Shown here piece after piece: positions 54,591 to 64,000 of a DNA stretch of 64,000 nucleotides. The position numbers and the translations under genes were made by a program. The first letter of the stretch is position 1, and each line of letters opens with the position of its first letter. The notes under the pieces are model-generated. The model searched no databases. It was not told the origin of the DNA and was given only the letters and a program-made list of their open reading frames with translations. The stretch is from Seminavis robusta (taxonomy: Eukaryota > Bacillariophyta > Bacillariophyceae > Naviculales > Naviculaceae), in the NCBI GenBank assembly GCA_903772945.1, contig CAICTM010000199.1, forward strand, positions 1 through 64,000. Direction: 5' to 3'.

Positions 54591-55638
54591 GGTCGGTGCT
54601 GAATAATATGAGACGTGCACACAGTTCTTCTTCTTTGCTTCAAGGGTCTTTTTGCTGGTTTTCAGATTTTCAGAAGGTTAGACAATGAATGTGTCAAAGA
54701 CAGCACCAACCGACAATCTTCATGCCACCGGGCTTGAATAAAATAGTGCCCGACCTGTGTAGCTTGTCTACCAGTTCCACACAAGTTGTAGGGGGCAAAA
54801 CTTGGTACCGTAGGACATCCAACGCGTGTCGAAAGATTCACAGTTGGAGCAGAACGCAACCTTTAGTCGGACTCCCGTGGGACATACTGGTCAGGCAGCT
54901 CGCAGTGCCACTCGTGATGTCAGCATTTCATAGGAACGGCTTTCCTACAACGCTACACGTTCTACGAGGATGGGACATCCAGCGGCAAAAAAACGACTGC
55001 AGACACATTATACCATTGTTTTGGGACCTCTCATCATAATCCAAATGACTGCGTCTGACATGATCTGAGTCCCACAGAGCGCTGGGTAACCGCATCCAGA
55101 GCGAGTTATTCTTGTTGCCATGGACGTCGACCGATGTGGTCCGAACAATGACGGGCGGTATCAGCAGAGCTACAAATGTTACCCAAGAGAATAAGATTGA
55201 GGGTCGTAATCATCTCAGTCCCATCTAGCTCGTACTGTACCGGAGGCAGATGGGCCTTTGCTACAATTGGCGGCCGGCGCACTGGATTTGCTTGGGCTCC
55301 TTTCCGGTGGGTTTCTTGGTGGGTCCTCGCCTACCGTAGCGGGTCGACGTGGTTGGGTCTACCATCAACTACCTCGATCGCATCTATTAATAGCTACTGG
55401 TAGAGGCAGCCAGCAAAACTACATGTACTGGTATGGGTACCAGTACGGCATCGGCACCTCGACCGGAACCTGTGCGTCCAACTCGGCATGATCAACCCAG
55501 TTTGAACGTACTGGTACCGTACGAACCTCCAATAATCAAGCCGGTAAACTGCAAATGTTCGTGAACCTGCATTACATGTACCGGTACTGGTAGTTAGATA
55601 ACGATTGTGCAAGTAGACGTCTATCGTCTTCATTTGGA
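54591..55638. other. Intergenic region
   Basis: No gene recognised. TACCGG and GGTACC motifs are frequent from 55430 to 55600, just outside the array element. Confidence 0.5.
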
Positions 55639-56045
55639 CCTGGACCGTCCGACGGTTTTCGATAAGGATTTAAAAACCTTGAATTTTCCACGACTGACAA
55701 CATCCTCCTAAACATCCTCTTAACATCCTCTTAACATCCTCTTAAATCTTCAACTTCCTCCTAAACATCCTTTCAAAAATTCATCCTCTTAACAACATCC
55801 TCTTAAAGCTTCGAAACATCCTCTTAAGCCTTCATTGAAACACCATAGAACTTCCTCTTATCACGAATGAACATCCTCTTAAATAAACATCCTCTTAACA
55901 ACATCCTCTTAAATACTCAATATCCTCTTAAACATTCTCTTAAATCTTCACATCCTCTTACATCCGCTTTTAAAACGCGAACCAGGATTTTGAGTCAGTC
56001 GTGGCAGTTTTAAAAGCCTGAGAGAAAACCGTCGAACGGTCCAGG
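55639..56045 (-). mobile_element. Inverted-repeat element with internal TTAAGAGGATGTT array (copy B)
   Basis: Terminal inverted repeats begin CCTGGACCGTCCGACGG (plus-strand left end) and CCTGGACCGTTCGACGG (reverse complement of the right end), matching copy A at 17667-18049. Read on the minus strand, the interior has about 16-17 units of TTAAGAGGATGTT. Inter-unit spacers are shared with copy A, notably CATTCGTGATAAG and TGGTGTTTCAATGAAGGC in the same relative positions. There is no ORF. Subterminal GCCACGACTG is also shared. Confidence 0.87.
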
Positions 56046-56314
56046 TGCAAGAGAAGGAAGAAGAGATGGGATCAACTGTCACTCGACTCGACTCTGACTC
56101 ACTCGAGACTACCGGTATCTCTAGCCCTAGTGCACCTCAGAATCGACACGACTTGGAGTCGTGGAGTCTGGATCTTTGGATCTTTGGATCCACTCTTGCA
56201 TCTTGCATCATTCTCGATTCGATTCGATTCTCATCAAGGTGACTGTACCAGCCACCGTCGGGTAATCAATCATAACAACCATACTTACTTTCGCTTCTTG
56301 TCTCTCTGTAAAGA

Positions 56315-57103
56315 ATGACACCAGCAATGACTCGACTTGTGATATTGTATGGAATGGGAGGTCTCTCCGATGTTGGACGGCACGCTGTCCAAGTGGCGGT
56401 AGAAAAACGCCTCAAGGGAGAAGTCGAAGGAATCATCAAAGTGTTGACACCTTATCCCGAACTTCTCGATGAACCCAACTGGAACTGTGGCTGTACCGAG
56501 GAACACAAGTTTACAGAAGAAGAAAAGAAACTGTTTGATCTGGTTCATGTCAAGGACTGGAGTGATAAAAGCTTGATTTCTCACTTCAAGGACGCTACTG
56601 CCGTGATTTCTTGTGTGGGAAACCGCCAACCTACCTTCATGGGTGTCAAACCCGATAGCTGGTGTTCTCTGGAGGGCAATCAACTCGTCATTTCTGCCAT
56701 GAAGGAACACTCCATCCAACGAGCCGTGGTCTGTTCCTCCATGGGAATCAACGAAGATTGGCCACCGGCAGAGTTTCATTGGGCTGGCAAGGCCATGTCG
56801 CTCATCTTTACCGTGTTTGCTCGCAAGGCATACAGAGACTTGGCCGACATGGAAAATGCCTATCGAGCCTCGGATTTGGATTACTTGCTAGTACGACCCG
56901 TGGGAATTGGAGAAGATTTTGTGCCCGAAAATGAGTGGCACTTGCAAACTGAAAAACACAAGGACACAGATTTGCACATGGAAATTGCCAAACTGGATGT
57001 GGCTAGGTATATGGTGCAAGAAGTTTTGGCACCCACAAGACACAAAGATGCAGTTGTTATTGGAGGCATCAAGAAAGATCGTCCAAAGCCAGAAAAGAAG
57101 TAA
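56315..57103 (+). CDS. NAD(P)-binding Rossmann-fold protein (NmrA/atypical SDR type), 262 aa
   Basis: The N-terminus MTRLVILYGMGGLSDVGRHA is a variant glycine-rich dinucleotide-binding loop. TAVISCVGN at the end of beta-4 and RAVVCSSMGIN at beta-5 are the usual positions of the SDR cofactor and active-site Ser, and LDYLLVRPVGIGEDF corresponds to the RPxxL segment of NAD(P)-binding PF13460 proteins. The C-terminus (DVARYMVQEVLAP, then AVVIGG) matches the end of that domain. It is intronless, with no targeting peptide seen. Relatives act as NAD(P)H-dependent reductases, complex I assembly factors or redox sensors; nothing here identifies the substrate. The classical GxxGxxG is reduced to GMGGLSDVG, so cofactor binding might be altered. 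Confidence 0.75.
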   Translation: MTPAMTRLVILYGMGGLSDVGRHAVQVAVEKRLKGEVEGIIKVLTPYPELLDEPNWNCGCTEEHKFTEEEKKLFDLVHVKDWSDKSLISHFKDATAVISCVGNRQPTFMGVKPDSWCSLEGNQLVISAMKEHSIQRAVVCSSMGINEDWPPAEFHWAGKAMSLIFTVFARKAYRDLADMENAYRASDLDYLLVRPVGIGEDFVPENEWHLQTEKHKDTDLHMEIAKLDVARYMVQEVLAPTRHKDAVVIGGIKKDRPKPEKK

Positions 57104-57244
57104 AGTAATTTTTGTATGACAATTCATGTGTGCTTCCAACCAAAGAGATGACAAAAGCAATGACCACACAACAATTCTGCACACTGAGAAACACCGGTAC
57201 GAATAGTAAATTCAATAGCACAAATCTTATAACACCACCTCTTC

Positions 57245-57323
57245 CTCATGAGTATTGCTTTGTTTCATTCGTTGCATCGGTTCCTCGTCAGCAGCAAAGT
57301 ATGTACGGGTAGTTCTGTACGGC
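57245..57323 (+). repeat. Direct repeat 1 flanking the caspase-like gene
   Basis: Shares TGCTTTGTTTCATTC, TTGCATCGGTT and TACGGGTAG blocks with 58872-58954 in the same orientation. Confidence 0.8.
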
Positions 57324-57416
57324 AAACTGTCTTCCAGCGAACAGCGAACAACACGAAGATGGACACCTGACTTCGCTCCCTCCTCCTTCCAAAACTTCTC
57401 TCGTGAGACAATATAT

Positions 57417-58367
57417 ATGGATAATTTGTCGCCTGATACACTGGATAAAGTGTCTGTGCAGCTGATCTTCGGGGATGGTGAGCCACCTTACCAGAACGAG
57501 GGCTTGTGGATTCAAATTTATGCTGCCGCGTTGCCTCCTTTTGTTCTCGGCATCCCTGCTAATCAGGTGCGGCTCTATTTGTCACATCAGTACCTTGGCA
57601 AAGACGAGCAGTTCTGGAACGTAAAAGCGGGCGCTGCTGGTTATATGGAAAATCTTGCAGATGGCGAACGTCTCGTGCCCGCAGACTACTTGGCGTATTT
57701 CCTTCAAGTGTACAACGACGCTGCCGTTGGTCATGAGGTTCTCCCGGCTTGCAGTCTCCGCTTTTTTTCTGGCCATGGCATGGGTACGGGCGATGTGAGG
57801 AGCACGCACGTGAAGTGCGGGAACGCAGCACAGCCAGCTTTGCGTTTTCCGCATGTCGGCGGAACTACGAGCGTATTAACGGTCCTTGATACCTGCGCCA
57901 GTCCGCATACGGCTGCGTGCATGATGAGTGGTTTGCTACCAGTGGAGCAAGGGGACCGTGAACAAGATGCCCGGAATTTAATAGCCTTCCAAAGGACCTA
58001 CAAGTCAAAGAAAATCTTTCAACAACTTGATTTTCCACTAGCCTGTTCCAAGAGCGGCAATGCATTTTGCTGCCGTGTCGGATGGAACGGCCAACAGTTG
58101 GCTGGTCAGGGTCATCCTCTCTACAAGTCGCCCGAGAATGGTGGAATAATAAGCGCATTATTGTGTTTTCCGGCTGTGAGCTCTCTCCTCACATCGATCA
58201 AGGATCGCTACACTGACAAAAACGACGACCGTGGCTTGGATTTAATCTTCCAGGAAAAGTTTCGGAAGGTGCAAATGCGATACGTGGCTGACGGCAAGAT
58301 GATGGCGCAGGCTCACAGCGATTTGAGTCGCCTACAGAAGCTCATTGATGACGACATTGCCTATTAA
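57417..58367 (+). CDS. Caspase-like (C14 fold) protein, 316 aa (tentative)
   Basis: The ATG is at 57417 (MDNLSPDTLDKVS). Upstream frame extends to 57255 but overlaps a flanking repeat. The central region reads CSLRFFSGHGMGTGDVR, then about 35 residues later TSVLTVLDTCASPHTA. A small-small-His-Gly loop followed by a hydrophobic strand ending D-x-C is the His-Cys dyad pattern of caspases, metacaspases and related clan CD peptidases (compare YSGHG and DxCHSG). No p10-type domain is recognisable. The C-terminal part is helical. If the fold is right, it would be a cysteine peptidase or a catalytically altered relative. The frame ends close to a probable frameshift (see the next entry), so the intact protein may have been longer. 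Confidence 0.45.
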   Translation: MDNLSPDTLDKVSVQLIFGDGEPPYQNEGLWIQIYAAALPPFVLGIPANQVRLYLSHQYLGKDEQFWNVKAGAAGYMENLADGERLVPADYLAYFLQVYNDAAVGHEVLPACSLRFFSGHGMGTGDVRSTHVKCGNAAQPALRFPHVGGTTSVLTVLDTCASPHTAACMMSGLLPVEQGDREQDARNLIAFQRTYKSKKIFQQLDFPLACSKSGNAFCCRVGWNGQQLAGQGHPLYKSPENGGIISALLCFPAVSSLLTSIKDRYTDKNDDRGLDLIFQEKFRKVQMRYVADGKMMAQAHSDLSRLQKLIDDDIAY

Positions 58368-58971
58368 TCATGATGCCTTTGACTGTATCCTTTATCAACG
58401 AGGGCTGGAGTGGTTCGCCACAACCGAGCTTCCCTTGATACTGGCCCCTTACGGAGATGGCAGCAAAGTGGCCGGGGAGCTTGTCGAATTCGTCATCAAC
58501 ACCATCGTTGAATTTCACAGTGTTGATCCCGAGAAACGCTTTGGGGGGAAAGCCGCTTCTGTCAATTATACTAGTATCACTTACTGCGAGCAAGAAAACT
58601 ACAAAGCATGGCACGCATTGCTGGGCATGATGGGATCGCTTCGAACACCCTTGCTGTTTACCTAATTTTCCATCGGCGAGGACAGCGTCACCCACTGCGG
58701 TGACAACGAAGATGACTCCAACGCAAATTTGAAAGACTTGGCTCTGCTTTACCCTGACCTTCCCGGCCTTGTTCGCAAAGTCCGAAATTGGATCGAGACG
58801 GGAAATGCCACAAGCGATTGTGAAAGCTTTGATGATGGCGATTCCTATGATGAAGACTCGTGTTTTAACGCCCTTATGAGTTGTGCTTTGTTTCATTCCT
58901 TGCATCGGTTAATCGCCAGCAGCAGCGCAGTACGGGTAGAAAGTGCTGTACGGCTCGAAAGCACAATTTGA
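58345..58971 (+). pseudogene. Out-of-frame continuation of the caspase-like gene
   Basis: After the stop at 58367 an overlapping frame stays open to a TAA at 58663 (AFDCILYQRGLEWFATTELP, then EFVINTIVEFHSVDPEKRFG). The same frame resumes after the TAA (FSIGEDSVTHCGDNEDDSNA, LYPDLPGLVRKVRNWIE) to 58971. One frameshift plus one stop would turn a single longer gene into these pieces. Its last ~30 codons are the second flanking direct repeat. Confidence 0.5.
58872..58954 (+). repeat. Direct repeat 2 flanking the caspase-like gene
   Basis: Partner of 57245-57323. This copy lies inside the 3' coding end of the caspase-like continuation. Confidence 0.8.
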
Positions 58972-59136
58972 AAACTTCTTACCTCAGCCGATTCGAGTGC
59001 TTCTATAGCCCTCCAAGGTTGCAAGTCCTACCAGTATCCTTATGTTGGCATAGCAGTTGTCAGTTTATCTTGCCGTGCAAGGACTCGACTCGGCTCCAAG
59101 GAAATAAACATCCAAGCTCTAGCTACCGTAGTATCT

Positions 59137-61058
59137 CTACACTTCTTTTCTTTGGTATTCTGTCCGTGGTCCAAAGCCGCATTTGCTAATGTGGTGTTCA
59201 TATTCCTTGGAAGATCCAGACCGTGAATTGCATTGATAGGTTGTGGTAAGAGATACGATGAAGTGGAACCAAAATGTGGGCAAAAATAGAATGTCACCTG
59301 TGAGAGGTTGCTGGAACCAACAAGAAGGCGAATGCATGATTGAGACCGAAAATGAACGAATGAGTGCATGTCGGCGTTGTGTATGCAGAGGGACACAAAG
59401 TGTATAGAGAGTGCAAGACCAATTGTCAGCAGCCCACTCACCAACAAAAAGGTCGTTACGAAAGTTGCAGGGACAAGTAAGAAGAGTGGAGGTGGTCAGT
59501 CAACGATCAAAACGAGTGGTGAGTTACAATCACGAATTCCATTCGATCAAAAAGTGTCGACAGACGACCTACCAGTCTGCAATATTAGTTCATTGACTCT
59601 TGTTTGAGCAAAGAGGCGTTCACTATCATGCCACTTGGAGTAGGCATTGGACCAATTTATCCGCGAATGCCGGGCACTTGGATGACCCATAGGATAGAGT
59701 TCCAAATTCTCGCACTGGTCGGGGTGAGCCAGAATGAATCTAAAGATAGAGAAAGGAATTGTTCATTTGAGATCGATGATGTTCACATGTGGCCGATACT
59801 TCTCATGCATGCATGTCTGTGCGTACCTTCGTCGTCCCCCCAAGATGGCAATAAAGTTGTTATAGGAGTCGTAATGAGCCTCGGCAATTGTCCCTTTCAT
59901 ACCAAATCGGCAATTGATTCCCTGGTGTTCTTCGGGTATCACCATGGTGATGGATTTTCCAAAGGTGGGATCAAAGAATGGCAATTCTTCGTACAAGTAG
60001 GCATGATTGTGCAACATGGCATTGAGACGCAAGTACCAGTGTTCTTGTCGGGTTTGTCGTCGTTTGTGTTCCAATTCATCGGCTTTTTCGTGCCATTGTG
60101 CCAAGGTCATGTCGACCATGTCGGTGGGAGGGACATAGTCTTGAGGTGTTTTTTTGGTAACAGCGGCCGTGTTGCTCCAAAATAGAAAATGATTGTTGCG
60201 GGAATGTTCCGTGGGAAAGGTTTCGTCCTTGCCCGCTAATTCTTGTAGATAGCCCGGTGTCATCCATCGTTCGGCAGCACGCATTGTTTCGGGGTAGTTT
60301 TGCAGAACAAAGGGTAGTTCGTGTCGTCGATAATTCTCAGCTTTTTGGGAATGTGTTGGATTGTTCCAGTCAAAGACACAAACTCCTTGATAAATATACT
60401 TTGGCAATAGTTCGGTATCATCGGGATTCCAGTTGTCGAGTACTTGCATGACATTCCATGCCACGGGATAATTGGGAGGTGGTTCCAAGGGACAGTCATG
60501 AATATCATAAGGTACCAAGATTGGTTCTCTCGCTGCTTCCTCGTCCCCTTCCTCTTCTTCTTCTTCTTCTTCTTGTAACGTTTTATTCGGAATATTCGGA
60601 ATCTCGGGTATTCGCTGCGCCTGTACGGACTTGAGTATTCGTTCCCAATCCTCAGGATCGAATCGTTCTTGTTCAAACGTTTCTCGGGGAGTAAGGATTC
60701 CTTGTTTCCGTCGTGCCTCCTTGGCATCATCTTGATCCTTTTGGAATTTGGCAATGGCTTGTTCGGGCGGCACTCCCAAATATTGCTCCGATAAGGACGA
60801 GGAGGATGAAGTGTCCTTGGGAGGTGGTTCTTTAGGATTATGATGATGATGACGGTGATGATGATGTTTGTGATGGTGCTCTATCCCATTCTTGGGGACG
60901 AGATCATCGTCGTCTGGTTCCTCTTTGATTCTCGCGTATAAAATGACTGACATCATCATGAACGCGACGATGAGTGCCATCAGTGTCAGAAACACCACAT
61001 TCTTGTGCAGTGGCTTGGGACGTGGTTTGGAACGAGGCTTGGAACGGGGTAGGACCAT
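59137..61058 (-). CDS. Membrane-anchored cupin/JmjC-like (Cupin_8) oxygenase, three exons, 519 aa
   Basis: Exons are 61058-59827, 59739-59573 and 59297-59137; introns of 87 and 275 nt are GT-AG and frame-consistent. A basic N-terminus is followed by one membrane helix (NVVFLTLMALIVAFMMMSVI), giving a type II signal anchor, then a His-rich and acidic stem. The C-terminal domain has the JmjC/cupin_8 pattern: FLFWSNTAAVTKKTP, FGMKGTIAEAHYDSYNNFIA with the Fe-binding HxD (HYD), LGGRRRFILAHPDQCENLEL, and LQTGDILFLPTFWFHFIVSL with the second metal His in FWFHFI. The family contains Fe(II)/2-oxoglutarate hydroxylases. The anchor puts the domain in the Golgi/ER lumen or outside the cell, unlike nuclear JmjC demethylases. 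Substrate unknown. A (TTTGC)5 repeat lies just upstream at about 61116-61142. Confidence 0.88.
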
Positions 61059-61452
61059 CGTATCATCATCTATCTATTCGATCCAGCTTTTGCTTGGTAC
61101 GGTTCGCTTCGAAGCTCTTTGCTTTGCTTTGCTTTGCTTTGCTGCTGTTTGGTTGTTTGTTTTGGATCTTTTCAGACATGGATACCGGTACTTTCATTTT
61201 GTACCATAACCTGATGACGTCATCCAAAGATAATCGCACACGTTTCAACCATTGAACAAAGAGCCAATGCATGTTCCGACGATGGGAACCCACCGGAAAG
61301 GGTCGACGGCATCAATCCTGCACCATCTCAATCAACGGTGTGGGTTCCATTGGTACCATACCATACCGTATTGCGGTAGCTGCTGTTGGCAGAGAGAGAG
61401 ATTCCTCTCACAATTCTTTGTCTGAGGCCCGACAAGGAAGAACAAGTTCACT
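61059..61452. promoter_or_regulatory. Divergent promoter region between cupin-like and aminotransferase genes
   Basis: A 394-bp gap between divergent start codons; it contains (TTTGC)5 at about 61116-61142 and GGTACCATACCATACCG near 61352. Confidence 0.5.
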
Positions 61453-62806
61453 ATGACTCCTTCCAACCGTTGCCACACCTTCACCTTTGCTATCCTGTTC
61501 CTCGCGACTATTGTTAGCCATATCATGGCCATCACACACCCACGTGTGTGGAGCATTCGTGGTGGTGGTCAACATGCTCCTCCCAAAGACAACATTGACT
61601 GGGAGAGTTTTGGCTTTGGCTTGAACAATGTTCGCACCGACAAAATGTGGTTGGATCGAGTTAGTACCGCGGGTGACGGAGACTCCACTCATTATTCCAC
61701 CGACGATTCGCAGTGCCTGGTACCCCTCGGTGATTTACAACTTTCTCCCACCGCCACCGTCTTGAATTACGGCCAAGCTCTCTTTGAAGGATTAAAGGCA
61801 TGTCGTCGTCCCGATGGATCCATTGCCATTTTTCGACCCGACAAGAACGCCCAACGCATGGCCCAGGGCGCAGAACGATTTTGCATGCCCGTCGTGCCGG
61901 AACGCACATTTTTGCATGCCGTCGATGCCGTCGTACGAGAAAATGCCGCATGGGTCCCTCCGCACGGTCAAGGAGCCCTCTATTTGCGGCCCCTACTCAT
62001 GGGCACGGGAGAAGGATTGGGGGTCAAACCCAGTTCCGAAAGTACCTTTTGCATCTATGCCAGTCCGGTGGGAAATTATTTCAAGGGCGGTATTCAAGCC
62101 ATTCGATTGCAAGCCGTACAGGGATTTAGCAGGGCGGCTGCCGGAGGATCCGGGGCCATCAAAGCCAGTGGCAATTATGCACCCGCCTTTGCGGTGCAAC
62201 GACAAGTGAAACAACGGGGATTCGATGAGGTTCTTTGTTTAGATGCTGCCAGGTGCGTAGTACAATGACCATGCAAAGAAACCAACAAGCAAACAGAAGA
62301 ATGACATCTATTCGTCAACTCATCTGGATACTTACTTTTGCTTTTGTCATTGTTGTACGTTTAGTGGAGAAGCAGTCGAAGAAGCCGGTGCCTCCAACTT
62401 CTTTGCCATATTCCCCGACAATACCATTGTCACACCCTCCCTCCAACAAGAAACCATCTTGCCAGGAGTCACACGACAATCCATTCTCGAATTGGCAGCC
62501 GCAGAATTGGGACTGACACCCGTCGAACGACGATTGACACTGGAGGAACTCAAACAGGCCAAGGAGGCATTTTGCTGTGGCACGGGAGCCTGTATATCAC
62601 CCGTCGGTTCCATTAGTGTGGCTCAGGCCGATGGAAACGTCACGGACGAAATCGTCTTTGGATCTTCGGCAGGACCCTTGACCGAGAAGCTCTTTAGAAT
62701 GTTGACCGGAATACAAACTGGATCCGACGCAACACTTTCGCAAAAGTACCGGCACTGGATTCATGTGGTGGAACCAGCCAATCAAAAAGTCGCCGCGGAG
62801 CGTTAG
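61453..62806 (+). CDS. BCAT: Branched-chain amino acid aminotransferase, two exons, 413 aa
   Basis: Exon 1 is 61453-62252 and exon 2 is 62365-62806; the 112-nt intron (GTGCGT/CGTTTAG) splits a Ser codon in frame. Class IV PLP-enzyme features are present: LNYGQALFEGLKACRRPDGS, FRPDKNAQRMAQGAERFCMP, LYLRPLLMGTGEGLGVKPS, and GSGAIKASGNYAPAFAVQ with the PLP Lys. EVLCLDA-SGEAVEEAGASN follows, then the phosphate-binding end CCGTGACISPVG. BCAT transfers amino groups between Leu/Ile/Val and 2-oxoglutarate, the last step of synthesis and first of breakdown. The hydrophobic N-terminus (FTFAILFLATIVSHIMA) looks like a signal peptide and may belong to a plastid or mitochondrial presequence. The CXXC redox pair of mammalian BCAT is not evident. 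Confidence 0.93.
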
Positions 62807-63039
62807 CTATCGATAGCTAACGTAGTGGCACTAACCAATCAATCGACACGAGAGACTCCAGGGCGACACAACTGTGCGCGGATGTAGAAGCCTCTCGAGA
62901 GGTAGCTAAAGGTAACTAACTGAAAGCTACCTACTGGTGATCATGAGCGAATGACATGAGAGAATAGCAGTGTGGTTTATCACGTGTAGTTTACTAGTGG
63001 TACAGCAGTGCGTTGCTTTGTTGTGTTCTCGTCGTGTCG

Positions 63040-64000
63040 TCAGCATTGCGGGACATAAGCTGACGAAGCTTCGCTGTCGTCGGCAATGGACAGCGACCGC
63101 ATATGGGCCACAGCTTCTTCGTAGTCGCTTATTATCACAAAGTCTGCTTCCGGCTGCCGTTGCCGTCTGTGACCTTCGTAGGGATCGTCGTCGCTACTAC
63201 TGTCGTCTTTCGATGGTTTGGTATGGTCAAAGTCGCGGGCGTGTGACACGGCCTCTTCGTAATCTCCCACCAAAAAGAGAATGAAAAAGCTGGCAATGCA
63301 GTAGAACGTCAGAGAGAAGAGACCTATTCTCATGGAAATGTCAGCCTCGTTCATGACGCTAAACACCAGTGACGGCATCCACGAAAGGATTTGGCCCGCA
63401 CAAATGTAGGTGCCCATGAGCTCTGCCTCTTGCCCTCTTGGTATTATGGTGCAATACAAGGTTTTCTCGGTTGGATGGATCCAGCCCAAGCAGAGACCCC
63501 AAAAGATGGCAAAGACGTAGGCATAGTGCTGTTGCCCAGGATCCTTCAGAAAGATGGCTGCCAGAGTCGTGGTGGCTATCCACAGCAAGAGACATGCTTG
63601 AAGGCTTCGTATTGGATTGATCCTATTGGTCCATGCTGCCAAGCGAGTTCCTGGTACCCCGAACAAGAGCAAGATTAAGATGCAGATACCATTTTCCCTG
63701 GAGGTAAAGTTCAGTTGATCCGTCATGTATGTAATAGCTATTGTGGAGAAGGTATAGGTAGCGGCTTCTGTAAAGACTACGGATATCAGGAACCATTTGA
63801 TGGCACTGTGGTGCAGCATAATCGTCTGTGATGTTTGGAAGATCTTGTAAAATCCCGCTGTCAGCGGAGTGCTTCCTTCCGGGACGTGTTGGGATGCTGG
63901 TCGTTTCCGAAAGAGAAAGGTCCATGCATACCCCATGAATACCGCACAGATACAGACAATGACGGATTGGGAAAAGTCCACCGAGGCATACCGTTCCAGT
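63040..64000 (-). CDS. MFS transporter, UMF1/Atg22-like, 3'-terminal part
   Basis: The frame is open to the window edge (ERYASVDFSQSV at its start), so the 5' part is missing. The visible 320 residues hold about six membrane helices (VIVCICAVFMGYAWTFLF; WFLISVVFTEAATYTF; GICILILLLFGVPGTRLAAW; LQACLLLWIATTTLAAIF; YVFAIFWGLCLGWIHPTEKT; IGLFSLTFYCIASFFILFLV), which matches the C-terminal half of Atg22/UMF1-type major facilitators. Fungal Atg22 exports amino acids from the vacuole; diatom substrates are not known. The acidic cytosolic tail has two DYEEAV motifs (GDYEEAVSHARD and SDYEEAVAHMRS). Confidence 0.82.
   Translation of the reverse strand, partial: LERYASVDFSQSVIVCICAVFMGYAWTFLFRKRPASQHVPEGSTPLTAGFYKIFQTSQTIMLHHSAIKWFLISVVFTEAATYTFSTIAITYMTDQLNFTSRENGICILILLLFGVPGTRLAAWTNRINPIRSLQACLLLWIATTTLAAIFLKDPGQQHYAYVFAIFWGLCLGWIHPTEKTLYCTIIPRGQEAELMGTYICAGQILSWMPSLVFSVMNEADISMRIGLFSLTFYCIASFFILFLVGDYEEAVSHARDFDHTKPSKDDSSSDDDPYEGHRRQRQPEADFVIISDYEEAVAHMRSLSIADDSEASSAYVPQC

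Noticed and set aside
59604-60185. 193-codon plus-strand ORF
   Set aside because: It lies opposite the conserved cupin domain exons of the minus-strand gene.

Overview
The window is nuclear DNA from a eukaryotic alga, most likely a diatom. Many genes carry short GT-AG introns, usually about 40-280 nt. Two proteins carry the DVLFGRG-type domain (DUF6824) that I associate with diatoms. There is also a diatom-style heat-shock factor, a type II LRR membrane protein with a CC-rich tail, and many TACCGGTACC and TAGCTAGC palindromes between genes. A raphid pennate diatom with a repeat-rich genome would fit, but the species is not proven.

Layout. 1-2.3 kb: a truncated repeat-derived-looking ORF and an unknown gene. 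2.3-11.4 kb (minus strand): a TRAPP Trs65-like protein, an acidic unknown protein and a three-exon HSF. 12.7-15.2 kb: a peroxisomal trans-2-enoyl-CoA reductase-like SDR and a six-exon fatty acid hydroxylase. 15.2-19.2 kb: about 4 kb without genes, holding an imperfect inverted repeat and an inverted-repeat element with an internal 13-bp array. 19.2-26.2 kb: a DUF6824 gene and a nine-exon ABCC transporter. 26.8-33.2 kb: an ankyrin protein, an NDUFB3-like subunit, phosphatidylinositol synthase, and a divergent phytanoyl-CoA dioxygenase / FMN reductase pair. 34.2-43.0 kb: a 1058-residue LRR protein, a decayed mitochondrial carrier with a duplicated 3' end, a bacterial-looking four-TM protein and a charged low-complexity protein. 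43.5-46.5 kb: a Crypton-like tyrosine-recombinase element with one internal stop and repeated flanks. 47.1-54.6 kb: a CRAL-TRIO-like protein, a cytochrome P450 relic, a coiled-coil protein, a METTL21-type methyltransferase, a 5S rRNA gene and a second DUF6824 gene. 55.6-56.0 kb: a second copy of the array element. 56.3-64 kb: an NAD(P)-binding protein, a decaying caspase-like gene between direct repeats, a membrane-anchored cupin/JmjC protein, a branched-chain aminotransferase and a UMF1-like MFS transporter cut by the window edge.

The genes do not form an operon or pathway cluster. Lipid metabolism recurs (enoyl-CoA reductase, hydroxylase, PI synthase, phytanoyl-CoA dioxygenase), but the neighbours look like ordinary housekeeping genes mixed with mobile and decaying sequence.

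The most unusual signal is the pair of elements at 17.7-18.0 kb and 55.6-56.0 kb. They share terminal inverted repeats and inter-unit sequence, yet almost every 13-bp unit differs in the same three-base core: TTAAG-GGC-ATGTT in one and TTAAG-AGG-ATGTT in the other. All exon joins were worked out by hand from splice signals and reading-frame continuity; family names come from recognition of motifs, not from database searches.
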